A stretch of DNA of 64,000 nucleotides from Actinacidiphila yanglinensis (GTDB lineage Bacteria; Actinomycetota; Actinomycetes; Streptomycetales; Streptomycetaceae). Every line of letters starts with the position of its first letter. The first letter of the stretch is position 1. The stretch spans positions 1-64,000 of the forward strand of contig NZ_FNVU01000023.1 of NCBI RefSeq assembly GCF_900107965.1, in the 5' to 3' direction. Under the pieces are notes generated by a model. The model had not been told where the DNA came from. It worked only from the letters and a program-made list of their open reading frames with translations, and did no database searches. The translations under genes and the position numbers were made by a program. Below are positions 44,848 through 53,411 of the stretch, piece after piece.

Positions 44848-44970
44848 GACATCACTACCGCAGGTCGGACACGGTATTCGATGCGGCCTTGACGAAACGG
44901 TGTGCGCAGGCGGTTGCCGAGTCGGTTGCGCACTCCGTTGCGCACCCGGTTGCCCAGTCCGTTGCCGCAC
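44848..44970. repeat. 12-bp iteron-like array 2 with leading 19-bp motif
   Basis: Six 12-base units cover 44899-44970 (consensus CGGTTGCGCACT; for example CCGTTGCGCACC at 44935-44946). The array is preceded by GACATCACTACCGCAGGTC (44848-44866), which occurs again in inverse orientation at 51214-51232. Read as protein the array gives a meaningless VAHSVAHPVA repeat. Confidence 0.6.
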
Positions 44971-45102
44971 GGCACGAGACCACGATCCGGCGATCTGGCA
45001 ACCTTTCGCCGATCCGGCCTGGGGGCGTGCCGAATGAAGAAGGCGACTGGCGGCCGCCGTTGGAGGCGGCCGCGATCCGGCCTCACCGACCCGTTCAACA
45101 GG

Positions 45103-45990
45103 TCACTGCGGGGTCGGGAGCCGATCCAGGCTCCAGCCGCCCGCCGGGGAGCCTGCGACCCGCCACACCGCCCGTGCCGGGCCGTGCGCAGCCAGCCGGG
45201 CCGTGGTGACGGTGGCGACGACCAGGCGGCGGTGCCTCACCGGCAGCAGACCAGCCGCACGAGCCAGGAACTCCGCCTCCCGCGTGGCCGGCTCCGCGCG
45301 GCGCGGTGCGGGGGCGAACACCACCAGCAGCGGCGGGAAGGTCCGCTCCAGGGCGTGGCCGGCGTAGTGCTCCTGCCAGTGCGAGCGCGGCGCCCGGGCG
45401 GCGTTGCCGCGCCCCGACGGCGGCGCGCTGCGGTAGGCGGCATAGCGGTCCAGCTTCGCCAGCAACCGGGCGTAGGACATGGTGCCGCGGTCCAGTTCCA
45501 CGAACGCGAACCCTCCGGTGGCGAGCAGCACCACCGCGTCCGGGATCAGCGGCCCGGCCGGCGTCGGGTGGGCGGCCTCGACTTGCCAGTCGCCCGCGTC
45601 TGCGGCGCCGGAGCGGTGGAAGGCCAGGACGGTGTCGACCAGGGCCAGGCCGTGCTCGCGCAGTCCCGTCTTCGCGGCCGCCTTGCGTCCCGTCGTGCGG
45701 CCGCCGGCAGATCCGTTGAACGCGAGCAGCAGCCCGGACGCGGTCGCTTCCGCCAGACCGGCGGTCGTGCAGAACCAGATGGACTGCTGCGCGCGCTGCA
45801 CCCGGCCCACCAGCGGTGGCCGCTCGGCTGCGAGGTTGCGCAGAGCGCGGCGCACATAATCCGTGCCCTCATGCTGCGGCAGCAACAGCGCCCGCAGCTG
45901 AGCAGGGGTCGCCAACCGCAACCGGGCCAGCGTCACCAGCACCTCGCCGCGGATCTCCGCACCCGCCCGCGCCGGCCCCCGACCGCTCAT
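45103..45990 (-). CDS. Replication-relaxation family protein
   Basis: About 295 residues from ATG 45990 (MSGRGPARAGAEIRGE); the frame above that is unstructured. The family (PF13814-type) pattern is clear: VLVTLARLRLATPAQLRALL, YVRRALRNLAAERPPLVGRV, REHGLALVDTVLAFH, LIPDAVVLLATGGFAFVELD and MSYARLLAKLDRYAAYR. These proteins occur on actinomycete plasmids and integrative elements, and combine an N-terminal winged helix with a nuclease-like fold. The exact function is not established. With the MobF fragment nearby it points to a conjugative-element relic. Confidence 0.75.
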   Translation of the reverse strand: MSGRGPARAGAEIRGEVLVTLARLRLATPAQLRALLLPQHEGTDYVRRALRNLAAERPPLVGRVQRAQQSIWFCTTAGLAEATASGLLLAFNGSAGGRTTGRKAAAKTGLREHGLALVDTVLAFHRSGAADAGDWQVEAAHPTPAGPLIPDAVVLLATGGFAFVELDRGTMSYARLLAKLDRYAAYRSAPPSGRGNAARAPRSHWQEHYAGHALERTFPPLLVVFAPAPRRAEPATREAEFLARAAGLLPVRHRRLVVATVTTARLAAHGPARAVWRVAGSPAGGWSLDRLPTPQ

Positions 45991-46451
45991 CGCCGCACCC
46001 CCCGGGCGGACCCCCGAAAGGAGAACACCCCATTCCCCGCCTGTTCCAGGACGGGAGAAGAGGTGTCGCAGTCCCGGGACCCCTCTGGACAAGGGGCGTG
46101 ACCAGGCGCGACGCCGAATGCCCGGGAATCGGGTCCGTGACTTGCCGCAGAGCCCAGCGCGGGGCCGGCTGCGGGGCCCGCCGCGGCCGGAAGCCCGGCG
46201 GTTGCACTTCCTGGACGGGTGGGATCGGTCAGCTCCATCGAGGACGCCTTTCAGGTACGGGCGGACTCCAGATCCGCCATCACCTGCTACAAGCGCCAAA
46301 CGATCTTCCCATGTGACACCTGACCCCGAGGAATTTCCCGGCAGACCGGATCAGGCCCGATTCCACGAAGCCCGTCGCCCCCTGGTCCACCCCCTGAACG
46401 CACGGATTGCCCAATTCCACGCCGTTCCACACCCTTACGTCCCGATCCGGA

Positions 46452-46494
46452 TGCAAGCAGGTGAGCAACCGGGGTGGTTGCTCACCCGCTTGCA
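46452..46494. repeat. 19-bp-stem hairpin, copy 1
   Basis: Arms 46452-46470 and 46476-46494 pair in 18 of 19 positions around a 5-base loop (arm core GCAAGCAGGTGAGCAACC). The nearly identical structure recurs at 51138-51180. It lies 110 bases beyond the stop of the minus-strand gene at 46605. Confidence 0.7.
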
Positions 46495-46604
46495 CTCCCC
46501 CGCTGCTATGGGTGGACCGACAGTGGCGTGCGTACGGAGCGCCTCTTCGTATCGGGGAAGGGTGGGGCTGGTTGCCGACGTCCCGTCCCCGAGGACGGGT
46601 GCTG

Positions 46605-47234
46605 TCAGTCTTCTGGAAGATCCCAGGTGGGACGGGTGAAGAGGTGCGCCTGTCGTACTCCGGCCTTGCGCAGTTCGTCCGCCACGACGCGCAGCATTGT
46701 GCGGGCCATGTGCGGGTACACCCCGCCCTTGCAGTCCATCCAGATGCGTGGAACCTCGGGGTCCACAGCGGCGAAGTTGGGGCTGTAGGGAAACATAGCC
46801 TCGTCCCAGAGCTCCTCGGCGTCCTCCAGGGACAGTTCCCGACCGTCCTCGAACACGCACAACAGGCGCGGTTCCGCTGCGGTGAGTGCGACGATCGCAC
46901 GGACCGGGTCGTCCGACCTGACGGCGATCTCCCAGTTCTGGACCTGCACGTCCAGGTCGTGGCCCCCGGTGATCTCCAGAGCGGTCGGGTCGACCGTGAT
47001 GCCGCCGGGTTCGCTCTCCGAGGCCACGGCCCGCCGCATCCATGACGAGGCCTGGCCGCGGCTCGACCAGGCCTCGGTCACCCGCCAGAGCATCGGCGGA
47101 CCCGCAACGCGAACCGCATCCTCGAACAGTTCCTCGGCGAGGTCCCACTCCCATGCCTCCACGGCCTGGCACCCGCGCCTGAACGCGGCCTCGCCAGGAC
47201 GGTCAACGGACGATGACGCGGCTTCGGTGTCCAT
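46605..47234 (-). CDS. Hypothetical protein
   Basis: About 210 residues from ATG 47234 (MDTEAASSSVDRPGEAAFRR); a TTG 99 bases upstream would add a weaker N-terminus. CQAVEAWEWDLAEELFEDAV looks like a TPR-like helix pair, and ELSLEDAEELWDEAMFPYSP with VYPHMARTMLRVVADELRKA are well-formed helices. There is no signal peptide and no catalytic motif. I do not recognise the family. The acidic composition resembles immunity or adaptor proteins of Streptomyces toxin loci, but no toxin is beside it. Confidence 0.6.
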   Translation of the reverse strand: MDTEAASSSVDRPGEAAFRRGCQAVEAWEWDLAEELFEDAVRVAGPPMLWRVTEAWSSRGQASSWMRRAVASESEPGGITVDPTALEITGGHDLDVQVQNWEIAVRSDDPVRAIVALTAAEPRLLCVFEDGRELSLEDAEELWDEAMFPYSPNFAAVDPEVPRIWMDCKGGVYPHMARTMLRVVADELRKAGVRQAHLFTRPTWDLPED

Positions 47235-47516
47235 GACTGCAGCAGTACCACCGGGTACTGACAACGAGTCGCCCGAGTCACCCACAGCGTCGACACGGTT
47301 GGGAGCGGTCAAGATCTCTTGGCAATCGGTCAAGATCGATTGTCGGAGGACAGCGGGCGCAGGACCGGGAGGCGCTCCACCGTGGAATCAAACGGACAAT
47401 CGAACCAGCCTGAGGTCGTGAGCACCGACGACGACCAGGAGCAGCCCACTCCCCTGCCACAGGCCGACGGCCCGCTGCTCGACGTCGCCCTCCCCGACGG
47501 ACGGTGTCGCGCTGAC

Positions 47517-48188
47517 GGGTGGCCGACCAGTCGATCAGCTCCGGCGGCATCCCGGCGAGCTCCATCACCGGCCGCAGCCCCGGCGTAGGTATACGCGGCT
47601 GTGTCGCCAACCCGAGCCGGTCGCAGACCTCTTCCAGCACCCGCTGGTTGTACGGGGCGCCGGCCGCGACCACGTGCGCGTACTGGCGCCGCGAGTCCAG
47701 GTGCCCCCATTTCCCGTCAGCCCGCAGCCCCTTCACCGACACCACCAGGTGGCCGTGCAACAGCGGCATCCGATGCCGGCAGTCCCAGTGCCGGAACCGC
47801 GCCACGGCCAGGCCGCCCACCGGCCGCTCCCACTTCGTGCCGGCCGGCCCGGAGTACACCACGACCGCTTCGTCCTCCACCCACGCCAACACGTCGGCTA
47901 CCGCGGCATCATGACCGGCCTCGATCACCTCAAGGGTCGCGTCGCCCCCCAACGCCGCCAGCAGCGACACCGGGGCCGGCGGCCGCGCCACCAAATCAAA
48001 CGCCGCCACCGGGCCCCGCAGCATCCGGCGCCGCCGCGCCGGAGGCACCTTGCCGTCGTCGTCGGGGATGACGGCCTCCGGCTCCCCCGGCTCCTGGTCA
48101 TCCGCATAGGTCGGGCAGATGAACCTCCGCCCCAGCCGCACCGCCGGAACCTCCCCGACCGGGCCACCAGATAGCGCTGACCAGTCAT
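47517..48188 (-). pseudogene. Truncated MobF (TrwC-type) relaxase
   Basis: The minus frame from 48141 reads PVAAFDLVARPPAPVSLLAA, LEVIEAGHDAAVADVLAWVE, RHRMPLLHGHLVVSVKGLRA with the GKWGHLDSR motif, then RVLEEVCDRLGLATQPR and ELAGMPPELIDWSATRQ. This is the relaxase domain of MobF proteins. Just after WSATRQ the similarity ends, so the helicase half is gone. The N-terminal catalytic Tyr region is also absent; MTGQRYLVARSG (start 48188) appears in another frame, as if one G had been lost near 48150. A dead conjugation gene. Confidence 0.7.
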
Positions 48189-48256
48189 GATCCAGAAATG
48201 ATCAAGAAAATCGCTCTCGCCCTCATCATGGCGCCGGCCACCGCCGTACCGGCGGG

Positions 48257-48721
48257 TCAGAGGCTCTCGGACTGGGGGATCACGTGCATCGCGGCCTCCT
48301 CCGCCGACGCGCCGGCGCCGTCCAAGCCCCGGTCCGAGGCGAACAGGTCGGAGTCAGTCACCACGTGCGCGCCCTCGTCCAGGGCGACGAGACGCCCCGC
48401 TCGGGCGTCCCCGACCTCGTCATCGAGGAGTTCGCCGTCGGTGTCCCAGGTATCGCCTATGCCGTCGCCGACCGGGACGCCGAGGTCCGGTACCTCCTCG
48501 GCAAGACGCTCGGCCAGCGTCTCGCCGCGCCGCGCCTCCTGCGCGGTGACGCCCGCGTGCTCCACGGCCCAGGGCCGCTCCGGCGGCGAGTAGCCCTCGT
48601 CGAGGGCCTGCGCGCCCGCCCGGTAATCCAGGGTGTCCGAAGCATCCAGCAGGCCCGCGTCGTCCTGCACCTCCGAACCGTCGGGCTGGTAGACCTCGTC
48701 ACCCATTGCCTCGTCGGTCAT
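48257..48721 (-). CDS. DUF5709 domain protein
   Basis: 154 residues from ATG 48721, with GAGGGA seven bases upstream. The sequence follows the DUF5709 pattern closely: DEVYQPDGSEVQDDAGLLDA, DEGYSPPERPWAVEHAGVTA, GETLAERLAEEVPDLGVPVG, AGRLVALDEGAHVVTDSDLF and GASAEEAAMHVI. It is a strongly acidic, apparently disordered cytosolic protein common in streptomycetes, with unknown function. Length is typical. Confidence 0.85.
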   Translation of the reverse strand: MTDEAMGDEVYQPDGSEVQDDAGLLDASDTLDYRAGAQALDEGYSPPERPWAVEHAGVTAQEARRGETLAERLAEEVPDLGVPVGDGIGDTWDTDGELLDDEVGDARAGRLVALDEGAHVVTDSDLFASDRGLDGAGASAEEAAMHVIPQSESL

Positions 48722-49149
48722 GTGCGCTCCCTCGTCACTCGGGCCGTCCGTTCGACTGGCCGTCGACCGAAAGCGTAGAAGGTCACCATCACGAACGCGC
48801 CCCCGCGCCCGAACCGACACCAGGAGAGCAACCCGGCAGGCCGCCCACCACTCGACGCACTCGACATACGCTGGTGAGAGCACACGGCAAAGGGCCGGGC
48901 CCGCATCCGCCAAGGAAACCACCCGACATCACCCCGGGACGGCTGCCCGAGTCGTTCGAACCGGTGACGCGCCCCGAATTCGCGGAAGAGCCCTGGGACG
49001 TCGCTTCGGCCGACCCGCCGACCGCCCCCGAGCTCGTTGCCGGCGGCAGCCGCGCGCTGACACTGAGCCAAGTCCAGGTGGCCGCGCCTGCGTAGCCCGA
49101 CACGTCATTTCCATCTGGTTGGTTGGGGACTGACTTGCCAGTCGGTCGG
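48722..49149. other. Interval with a weak plus-strand frame
   Basis: A plus frame ending at 49095 (PESFEPVTRPEFAEEPWDVA, PELVAGGSRALTLSQVQVAA) is protein-like but unrecognised and without a clear start. It may be a fragment. Confidence 0.25.
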
Positions 49150-49649
49150 CATCGTGGCCGATCGGCATCCGCACCGGTGCCCTGCTCTACCTCTTCGGAC
49201 TGGAACTCACCCGGATCGCCGCGCTACCAGCCAAGGCCGTGACCGTTCGCGGCGACGAAGCCCTACTGGTCCTGGATCGTGTCCCCATCCACCTACCCGC
49301 ACCCTTGGCCGGGCTTCTGACCGAACGCGCCAACCAACCACCGCCCCCGGGGCTGGGTCGCCAACCATCCAGGCCGCTGGCTCTTCCCCTCGGCCGAGCC
49401 CGGATGTCACCTCACCGGAGGAGGACTCGGCCGCCGCCTCGCCGCCCATGGCATCCCCAACCGCCCAGCCCGGGCCACCGCCCTCGTCGAGCTCGCCCAG
49501 GACATGCCCCCAGCCGTCCTCGCCCCATGCTCGGCCTCCACACCAACACCCTGGTGAAGTGGCGCCGCCACGCCGCCACCGACTGGACCGCATACCTCGA
49601 AGCCCGCAGCGCCGGCCGGGTATCAGGAGGCGAGACAACCGCGCCCTGA
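49150..49649 (+). pseudogene. Tyrosine-recombinase-like protein, frameshifted
   Basis: Read across two frame changes the plus strand gives GALLYLFGLELTRIAALPAK, VPIHLPAPLAGLLTER, then in a second frame WLFPSAEPGCHLTGGGLGRR and IPNRPARATALVELAQDMPP, then back in the first frame MLGLHTNTLVKWRRHAATDW. This resembles the C-terminal region of a recombinase-like family widespread in Streptomyces mobile regions. It has no start and two opposite frameshifts (near 49346 and 49530), so it is not functional as written. Confidence 0.5.
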
Positions 49650-49731
49650 CGGGCCAGGCCGTTGCCCCACTCCGTTCCTTCTCCAGGTCAGGCGCCGTCT
49701 TCAAGGGGTCCGGGACTGTCCGTCGCCTCCC

Positions 49732-50925
49732 TCACTGGAGCACGACGGTGACACCTTTCTTGCGCAGGATGTTTACGGTCACCTCGAAGTAGGACAAGCC
49801 GCCGCAGTGGTGCAGGACGTGCCCGGCGAGGGCGCGGCGGGCGATGTCGGCATGGTGCCAGACGAGGGTGAACGGGGGGACAACGGAGGGCCCGCCGCAC
49901 AGGCAGTCCTCCACGTCGTCCAGGTCTCTGCCGTAGTGGGCGCCAGGGCCGAGCAGGGCTTCGCCGAGTGCCAGGAGCAAGCCGGTCCTGTCGGTGACGT
50001 GCTGTCCGTCCAGGTGGTACGTCCCGCCGGAGAAGCCCTCCGGCACGTACGGGCCGACGCCGGTGAGGCCCAGCCACTCGGACCGGCCCGCGGCATCGAA
50101 CTGTGCCCACTGGTTGGGCCGTGTGGGAACACCCTCGGACCAGATCTCCCAGACCGGGCGGGCGGCCAGGGCAGGGCGGTCATCGCCAGGGTCGGTGACG
50201 GTGACGTCGATCAGGGCTCCACCGAGGACGGACGGGCGCGCCTCGACGGTGTCCAGGTCGAGGCGGTACCCGGTCATCGTCCGGCCCTGGCGATCGAGGC
50301 GCCAGAGCGTGATCGGGTCGCCCTCCTGCGGAAGGGGACGACACAGCAGGGCCAGCAGCGGTTCGGCAGGTTCGCAGCCGATCAGGTGCACGGGCTGGGT
50401 GGGCCACTGCGGGCGCGGGGTGAGCAACCCGTCAATGGAACGGCAACTGCCCGATGGGCTGCCCCCTCGGATCGAGGGGAACCACAGGTCGAACCGCGGA
50501 CTCGAAGGCAGCCGCTTGCTGCCCCAGTAGCCGTCCTCCCTGACGCTGGTGCCCACGACGATGTCCACGCACCCGGGATCGCCCGGCGTGGGCCACTGGG
50601 CCAGGACAGCCATGTCCTCCAGGTCCCAGTAGCGGGCCGGCCCGCCGGTCGAGGGATCCACAGGCTCGATCGAGAGCATTCCGTCCCCCAGCAACCGCAT
50701 CGGTTGGGCGCTGTACGCCACGGCCTGCACCAGCAGGCTCTCGCGCGGGCAGCCGCGCAGTGTCAGGACCTCTCGCGGCAGCGGAGGCGGGTCCATGAAC
50801 AGGCCCTCGACCTCCGCGCACCTCCCCCACAGCACGCCCTCCTCCCCACCACCGAGGTCCTCCCGCACCAGGAGATACCGGACTGGGAAGTCCCGCTCCC
50901 ACCCCACATGTCCCTCAGACCGCAC
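49732..50925 (-). CDS. Barstar-domain protein
   Basis: 397 residues. The C-terminal ~90 residues resemble barstar, the intracellular inhibitor of barnase-type RNases: GTYHLDGQHVTDRTGLLLAL, ALLGPGAHYGRDLDDVEDCL, PFTLVWHHADIARRALAG and YFEVTVNILRKKGVTVVL. The N-terminal 300 residues have WD/beta-type strands (VRYLLVREDLGGGEEGVLWG; LLTPRPQWPTQPVHLIGCEP) and no known function; such fusions are common in Streptomyces as immunity proteins of polymorphic toxins. No barnase-like gene is within view. Confidence 0.7.
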   Translation of the reverse strand: MRSEGHVGWERDFPVRYLLVREDLGGGEEGVLWGRCAEVEGLFMDPPPLPREVLTLRGCPRESLLVQAVAYSAQPMRLLGDGMLSIEPVDPSTGGPARYWDLEDMAVLAQWPTPGDPGCVDIVVGTSVREDGYWGSKRLPSSPRFDLWFPSIRGGSPSGSCRSIDGLLTPRPQWPTQPVHLIGCEPAEPLLALLCRPLPQEGDPITLWRLDRQGRTMTGYRLDLDTVEARPSVLGGALIDVTVTDPGDDRPALAARPVWEIWSEGVPTRPNQWAQFDAAGRSEWLGLTGVGPYVPEGFSGGTYHLDGQHVTDRTGLLLALGEALLGPGAHYGRDLDDVEDCLCGGPSVVPPFTLVWHHADIARRALAGHVLHHCGGLSYFEVTVNILRKKGVTVVLQ

Positions 50926-51137
50926 GCTTCTCCCCTACTACCAGGCAGTCTTGGCGCCCTCACCCTACGATTCGATGACGTCGACGCCCTCCGAATATCG
51001 CGTACTCGCAATGACGCTCCCCGCCAGTCCGGACCCAAGGAACTTCCCGCCGCCGATATCCCGCACCTGTTCAAGGCCCGAATAGACCCGTTCCACGCCC
51101 TTCCATTCAGTTCCTCGCCTCTATGAGGTGGTCCAGG

Positions 51138-51232
51138 TGCAAGCAGGTGAGCAACCGGAGCGGTTGCTCACCTGCTTGCAATCCCCCGCCGCTTTCCACC
51201 ATTCCAAGCCCGTGACCTGCGGTAGTGATGTC
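51138..51232. repeat. 19-bp-stem hairpin copy 2 and inverse 19-bp motif
   Basis: Arms 51138-51156 and 51162-51180 pair perfectly over 19 bases; the arms match copy 1 at 46452 and both are followed by the same TCCCCCGC-type sequence. GACATCACTACCGCAGGTC occurs at 51214-51232 on the minus strand. No gene lies in 50926-51752. Confidence 0.7.
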
Positions 51233-51339
51233 GATGGAACGCGCTGTCCTGTGCCAGCGAACTTTGACCGATTGCCACCCAAGTCGGACCACTGCACGGT
51301 TCGCTGTCATAGGACACGCGCGGCGGGCGGAGGGCGGGG

Positions 51340-51385
51340 ACGCGTTCCACCCGTGGAATCGAACGAAGACTCGAACTAGATTTCA
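51340..51385. repeat. Weak repeat also present near 47360-47405
   Basis: GTGGAATCGAACGAAGACTC here and GTGGAATCAAACGGACAATC near 47383 lie in matching 45-base contexts. The reverse strand resembles a tRNA T-arm (GTTCGATTCC), but no tRNA can be folded. It could be an att-site remnant. Confidence 0.3.
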
Positions 51386-51429
51386 GCCGCGCTGATCACC
51401 ACTCCTCCCGGCCTGACTCAACGAGCCAG

Positions 51430-51500
51430 ACCCCTGAAGGGGGTCAACTTTCAAGTGCCACCACTGGTCCACTTTTCAGCCGTCGCCGACACCCGCCACC
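51430..51500. mobile_element. Possible IS21-type element end
   Basis: GTCAACTTTCAAGTGCCACC followed 20 bases later by GGTCCACTTTTCAGCCGTCG resembles the repeated terminal motifs of Streptomyces IS21-family elements. No transposase remains next to it. A companion to the internal remnant at 39330-39560, perhaps. Confidence 0.45.
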
Positions 51501-51752
51501 CAGAAAACAGCCACTGATCAGCAACAACAGACCGCAAACAACTGTCTCTCACAGTCGCTGTCGCAAAGCGCAGAACCCGGTGCATCGCCTTGAGCTCGCC
51601 CGTTTTCCGGACTCAAGATGTCGCGTGAGATGCCGTCCGGCCGGCTCCGCCGCCGCGAGGCGTACGGCCTTCGTCCAGGCGCGGAAGTCTTCAGACGACA
51701 CAAAGCGCGGTAGCACTTCTCGCCCACCGCCCCCGCGAAGGGCGTTTCCCTG

Positions 51753-52406
51753 TCATGGGCCGGCCTGGATCTCGACGCGATGGCGGAGGTAGTCATCGGG
51801 GTGGTTCCGGGCGATCGCCACGGCTTGATCCACGAGTTCGTGCAGCTCCGGGGGGTACGACGAGTGCCGCAGGCGGAGCAGCGGGAGGATGCACCGGCGG
51901 ACGTCCAGGTGCTCGTTGCGCACGAACTCACGCAAGGCCAGCTCGTTCCACTCGCGTGCCAGCACGGAGGGATCGTCGGGCTCGGGAGCCACGGCGGGCC
52001 CTTCTGCCACCACCCTCGGCATACGCAACGGCAGGGCCGACCAGTACCAGGCGCGGGCGGCACCGGCTCGTTCCAGGTCCGGACCGCTCGTCAGGACATC
52101 GAGCAGCGCTGCCCGCAGACGCCGCCGCCCGAAGGCGTTCAGCGCGGGTTCGACAAAACCCCGGTTGAAGCTCGGGTTCGGGTCCCGCACGGCCGCCGCG
52201 ACGAGGACGTCGAAGGCCCCCGCGGGAAGGACCACGCCCCCACGGCACAGCTCGCGCAGCGCTCTCCGAACCCCCTGCACCTGCGGGCAGCCACCCGGCG
52301 CGGGCGCAGAGTCAACATCGAGCCCGATCACCCGGACGACATCCGCCACGGAGCGAATGAACCCCGATGTCCCGTCCTCATCCGGCCCTGGCAGCGCCAT
52401 GAACAT
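51753..52406 (-). CDS. Hypothetical protein, possibly an immunity-type HEAT-like protein
   Basis: About 217 residues from ATG 52406; the sequence upstream runs into repeat copy B and is less protein-like. AARAWYWSALPLRMPRV, REWNELALREFVRNEHLDVR, RCILPLLRLRHSSYPPELHE and VDQAVAIARNHPDDYLRHRV are long, regular helices; I recall similar Streptomyces hypothetical proteins with this ending. The N-terminal residues (FIRSVADVVRVIGLDVDSAP) are less conserved-looking. No signal peptide or catalytic motif. The assignment to immunity proteins is a guess from the style of neighbours. Confidence 0.6.
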   Translation of the reverse strand: MFMALPGPDEDGTSGFIRSVADVVRVIGLDVDSAPAPGGCPQVQGVRRALRELCRGGVVLPAGAFDVLVAAAVRDPNPSFNRGFVEPALNAFGRRRLRAALLDVLTSGPDLERAGAARAWYWSALPLRMPRVVAEGPAVAPEPDDPSVLAREWNELALREFVRNEHLDVRRCILPLLRLRHSSYPPELHELVDQAVAIARNHPDDYLRHRVEIQAGP

Positions 52407-52494
52407 CCGCGGACCACCGTCGTCCTGCGGGCCACCCGCATCCTTACCATCCACGTCCGCCACGGCCCACCCCTGTCTCTCAGCCTGCGTACCA

Positions 52495-52668
52495 GCATGG
52501 GAGCAGCCGCCCCCACGACAGCCAACCCACCACATTCTCGCCGCAGAACGACAACCGATTGGTCACCCCGTGACAGCAGACCAACCCGCGCCCACAGCAC
52601 ATGCCCAGGCAACCGACAGCCGAACACGGCTGACGTACAACCGCTGCCACCAAGGCGCCCACTCACAG
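52495..52668. repeat. Copy B of the ~174-bp gap-free direct repeat
   Basis: The partner of 41239-41412, in the same orientation, 11,256 bases away. Its GTCAC-CCC-GTGAC dyad (52562-52574) is preserved. It lies immediately upstream of the minus-strand gene starting at 52406. Confidence 0.8.
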
Positions 52669-52712
52669 TTTGTCGCTGGTGGTGGTCCACTCGCTTGGGA
52701 TGCGCTGGTAGC

Positions 52713-53411
52713 TCAGTCGTCGTGGAGGCAGCGGGGAGTGGTCCTGCTGCACAGGGCGGGGTGCAGCGGGAGGCTGGGACCGCCGGTGTAGCCCCATTCG
52801 AGGAACGTGACGGTGCCGCCGGGTTCCATGGTGGCCTGCGCCTGGTAGAGGAAGCCGCGCTCTTCGTCCCCGGTGAAGTAGAAGGGACCGGCGTCGTCGA
52901 CGACAACGGCGAGAGTGCCGTAGTTCTGGGGGGCTTCGTCAGGGTCGGGCACATGGTCGAGGACTCCGGTCATTCGACCGGTGCTGGGCACCGAAGGGTC
53001 CTGGGCGACGCTGTAAGGGCCGCACAGCGTCCCCCCGCCGCCCCCGACGAAGGTGTGGCCCAGGCAGTAGCCGTCACCGGAGATCCAGCCCACCTCACCG
53101 GTACCCCCGCGCCCGCGGTGGATGACCACCACGGTGTCCAGGTCCGGCGTGGAGAAGCCCTTCGGGAGCGATGTCGTGGTGATCCACTTCTTCAGGGCGA
53201 CGTCCTTCGGCCCCAACCGTGCAGCGCCTGTGGGGTGTACCGACCCGGCGGCCAGGGCGGGCGCCACGGTGGCCGCGGTGGAGGCAGACCTGGAAACCGT
53301 AGGGCCGTGCGCTCTCGCCGCGCCGCCGTCCCCACCGGTACACCCCGCCACGGCCCCAGCCGCGATCAGCACGCCGCATACAGTGGACCATCTGCCGCGT
53401 CCAGTCGCCAT
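52713..53411 (-). CDS. Lipoprotein of unknown function
   Basis: About 232 residues from ATG 53411 (MATGRGRWSTVCG). The signal peptide ends in a lipobox, IAAGAVAGC (Cys about residue 23), so it should be anchored outside the membrane. The mature part has a Thr/Ser-rich linker, then VALKKWITTTSLPKGFSTPD and an ordered domain (VGWISGDGYCLGHTFVGGGG; YGTLAVVVDDAGPFYFTGDE) with several Cys. I do not recognise the family. It ends close to repeat copy B. Confidence 0.7.
   Translation of the reverse strand: MATGRGRWSTVCGVLIAAGAVAGCTGGDGGAARAHGPTVSRSASTAATVAPALAAGSVHPTGAARLGPKDVALKKWITTTSLPKGFSTPDLDTVVVIHRGRGGTGEVGWISGDGYCLGHTFVGGGGGTLCGPYSVAQDPSVPSTGRMTGVLDHVPDPDEAPQNYGTLAVVVDDAGPFYFTGDEERGFLYQAQATMEPGGTVTFLEWGYTGGPSLPLHPALCSRTTPRCLHDD

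Noticed and set aside
43530-44970. CRISPR array
   Set aside because: The units are 12-bp, contiguous and degenerate, with no spacers and no cas genes.
51340-51385. tRNA gene
   Set aside because: Only a T-arm-like string is present; no acceptor stem, D-arm or anticodon arm can be built.
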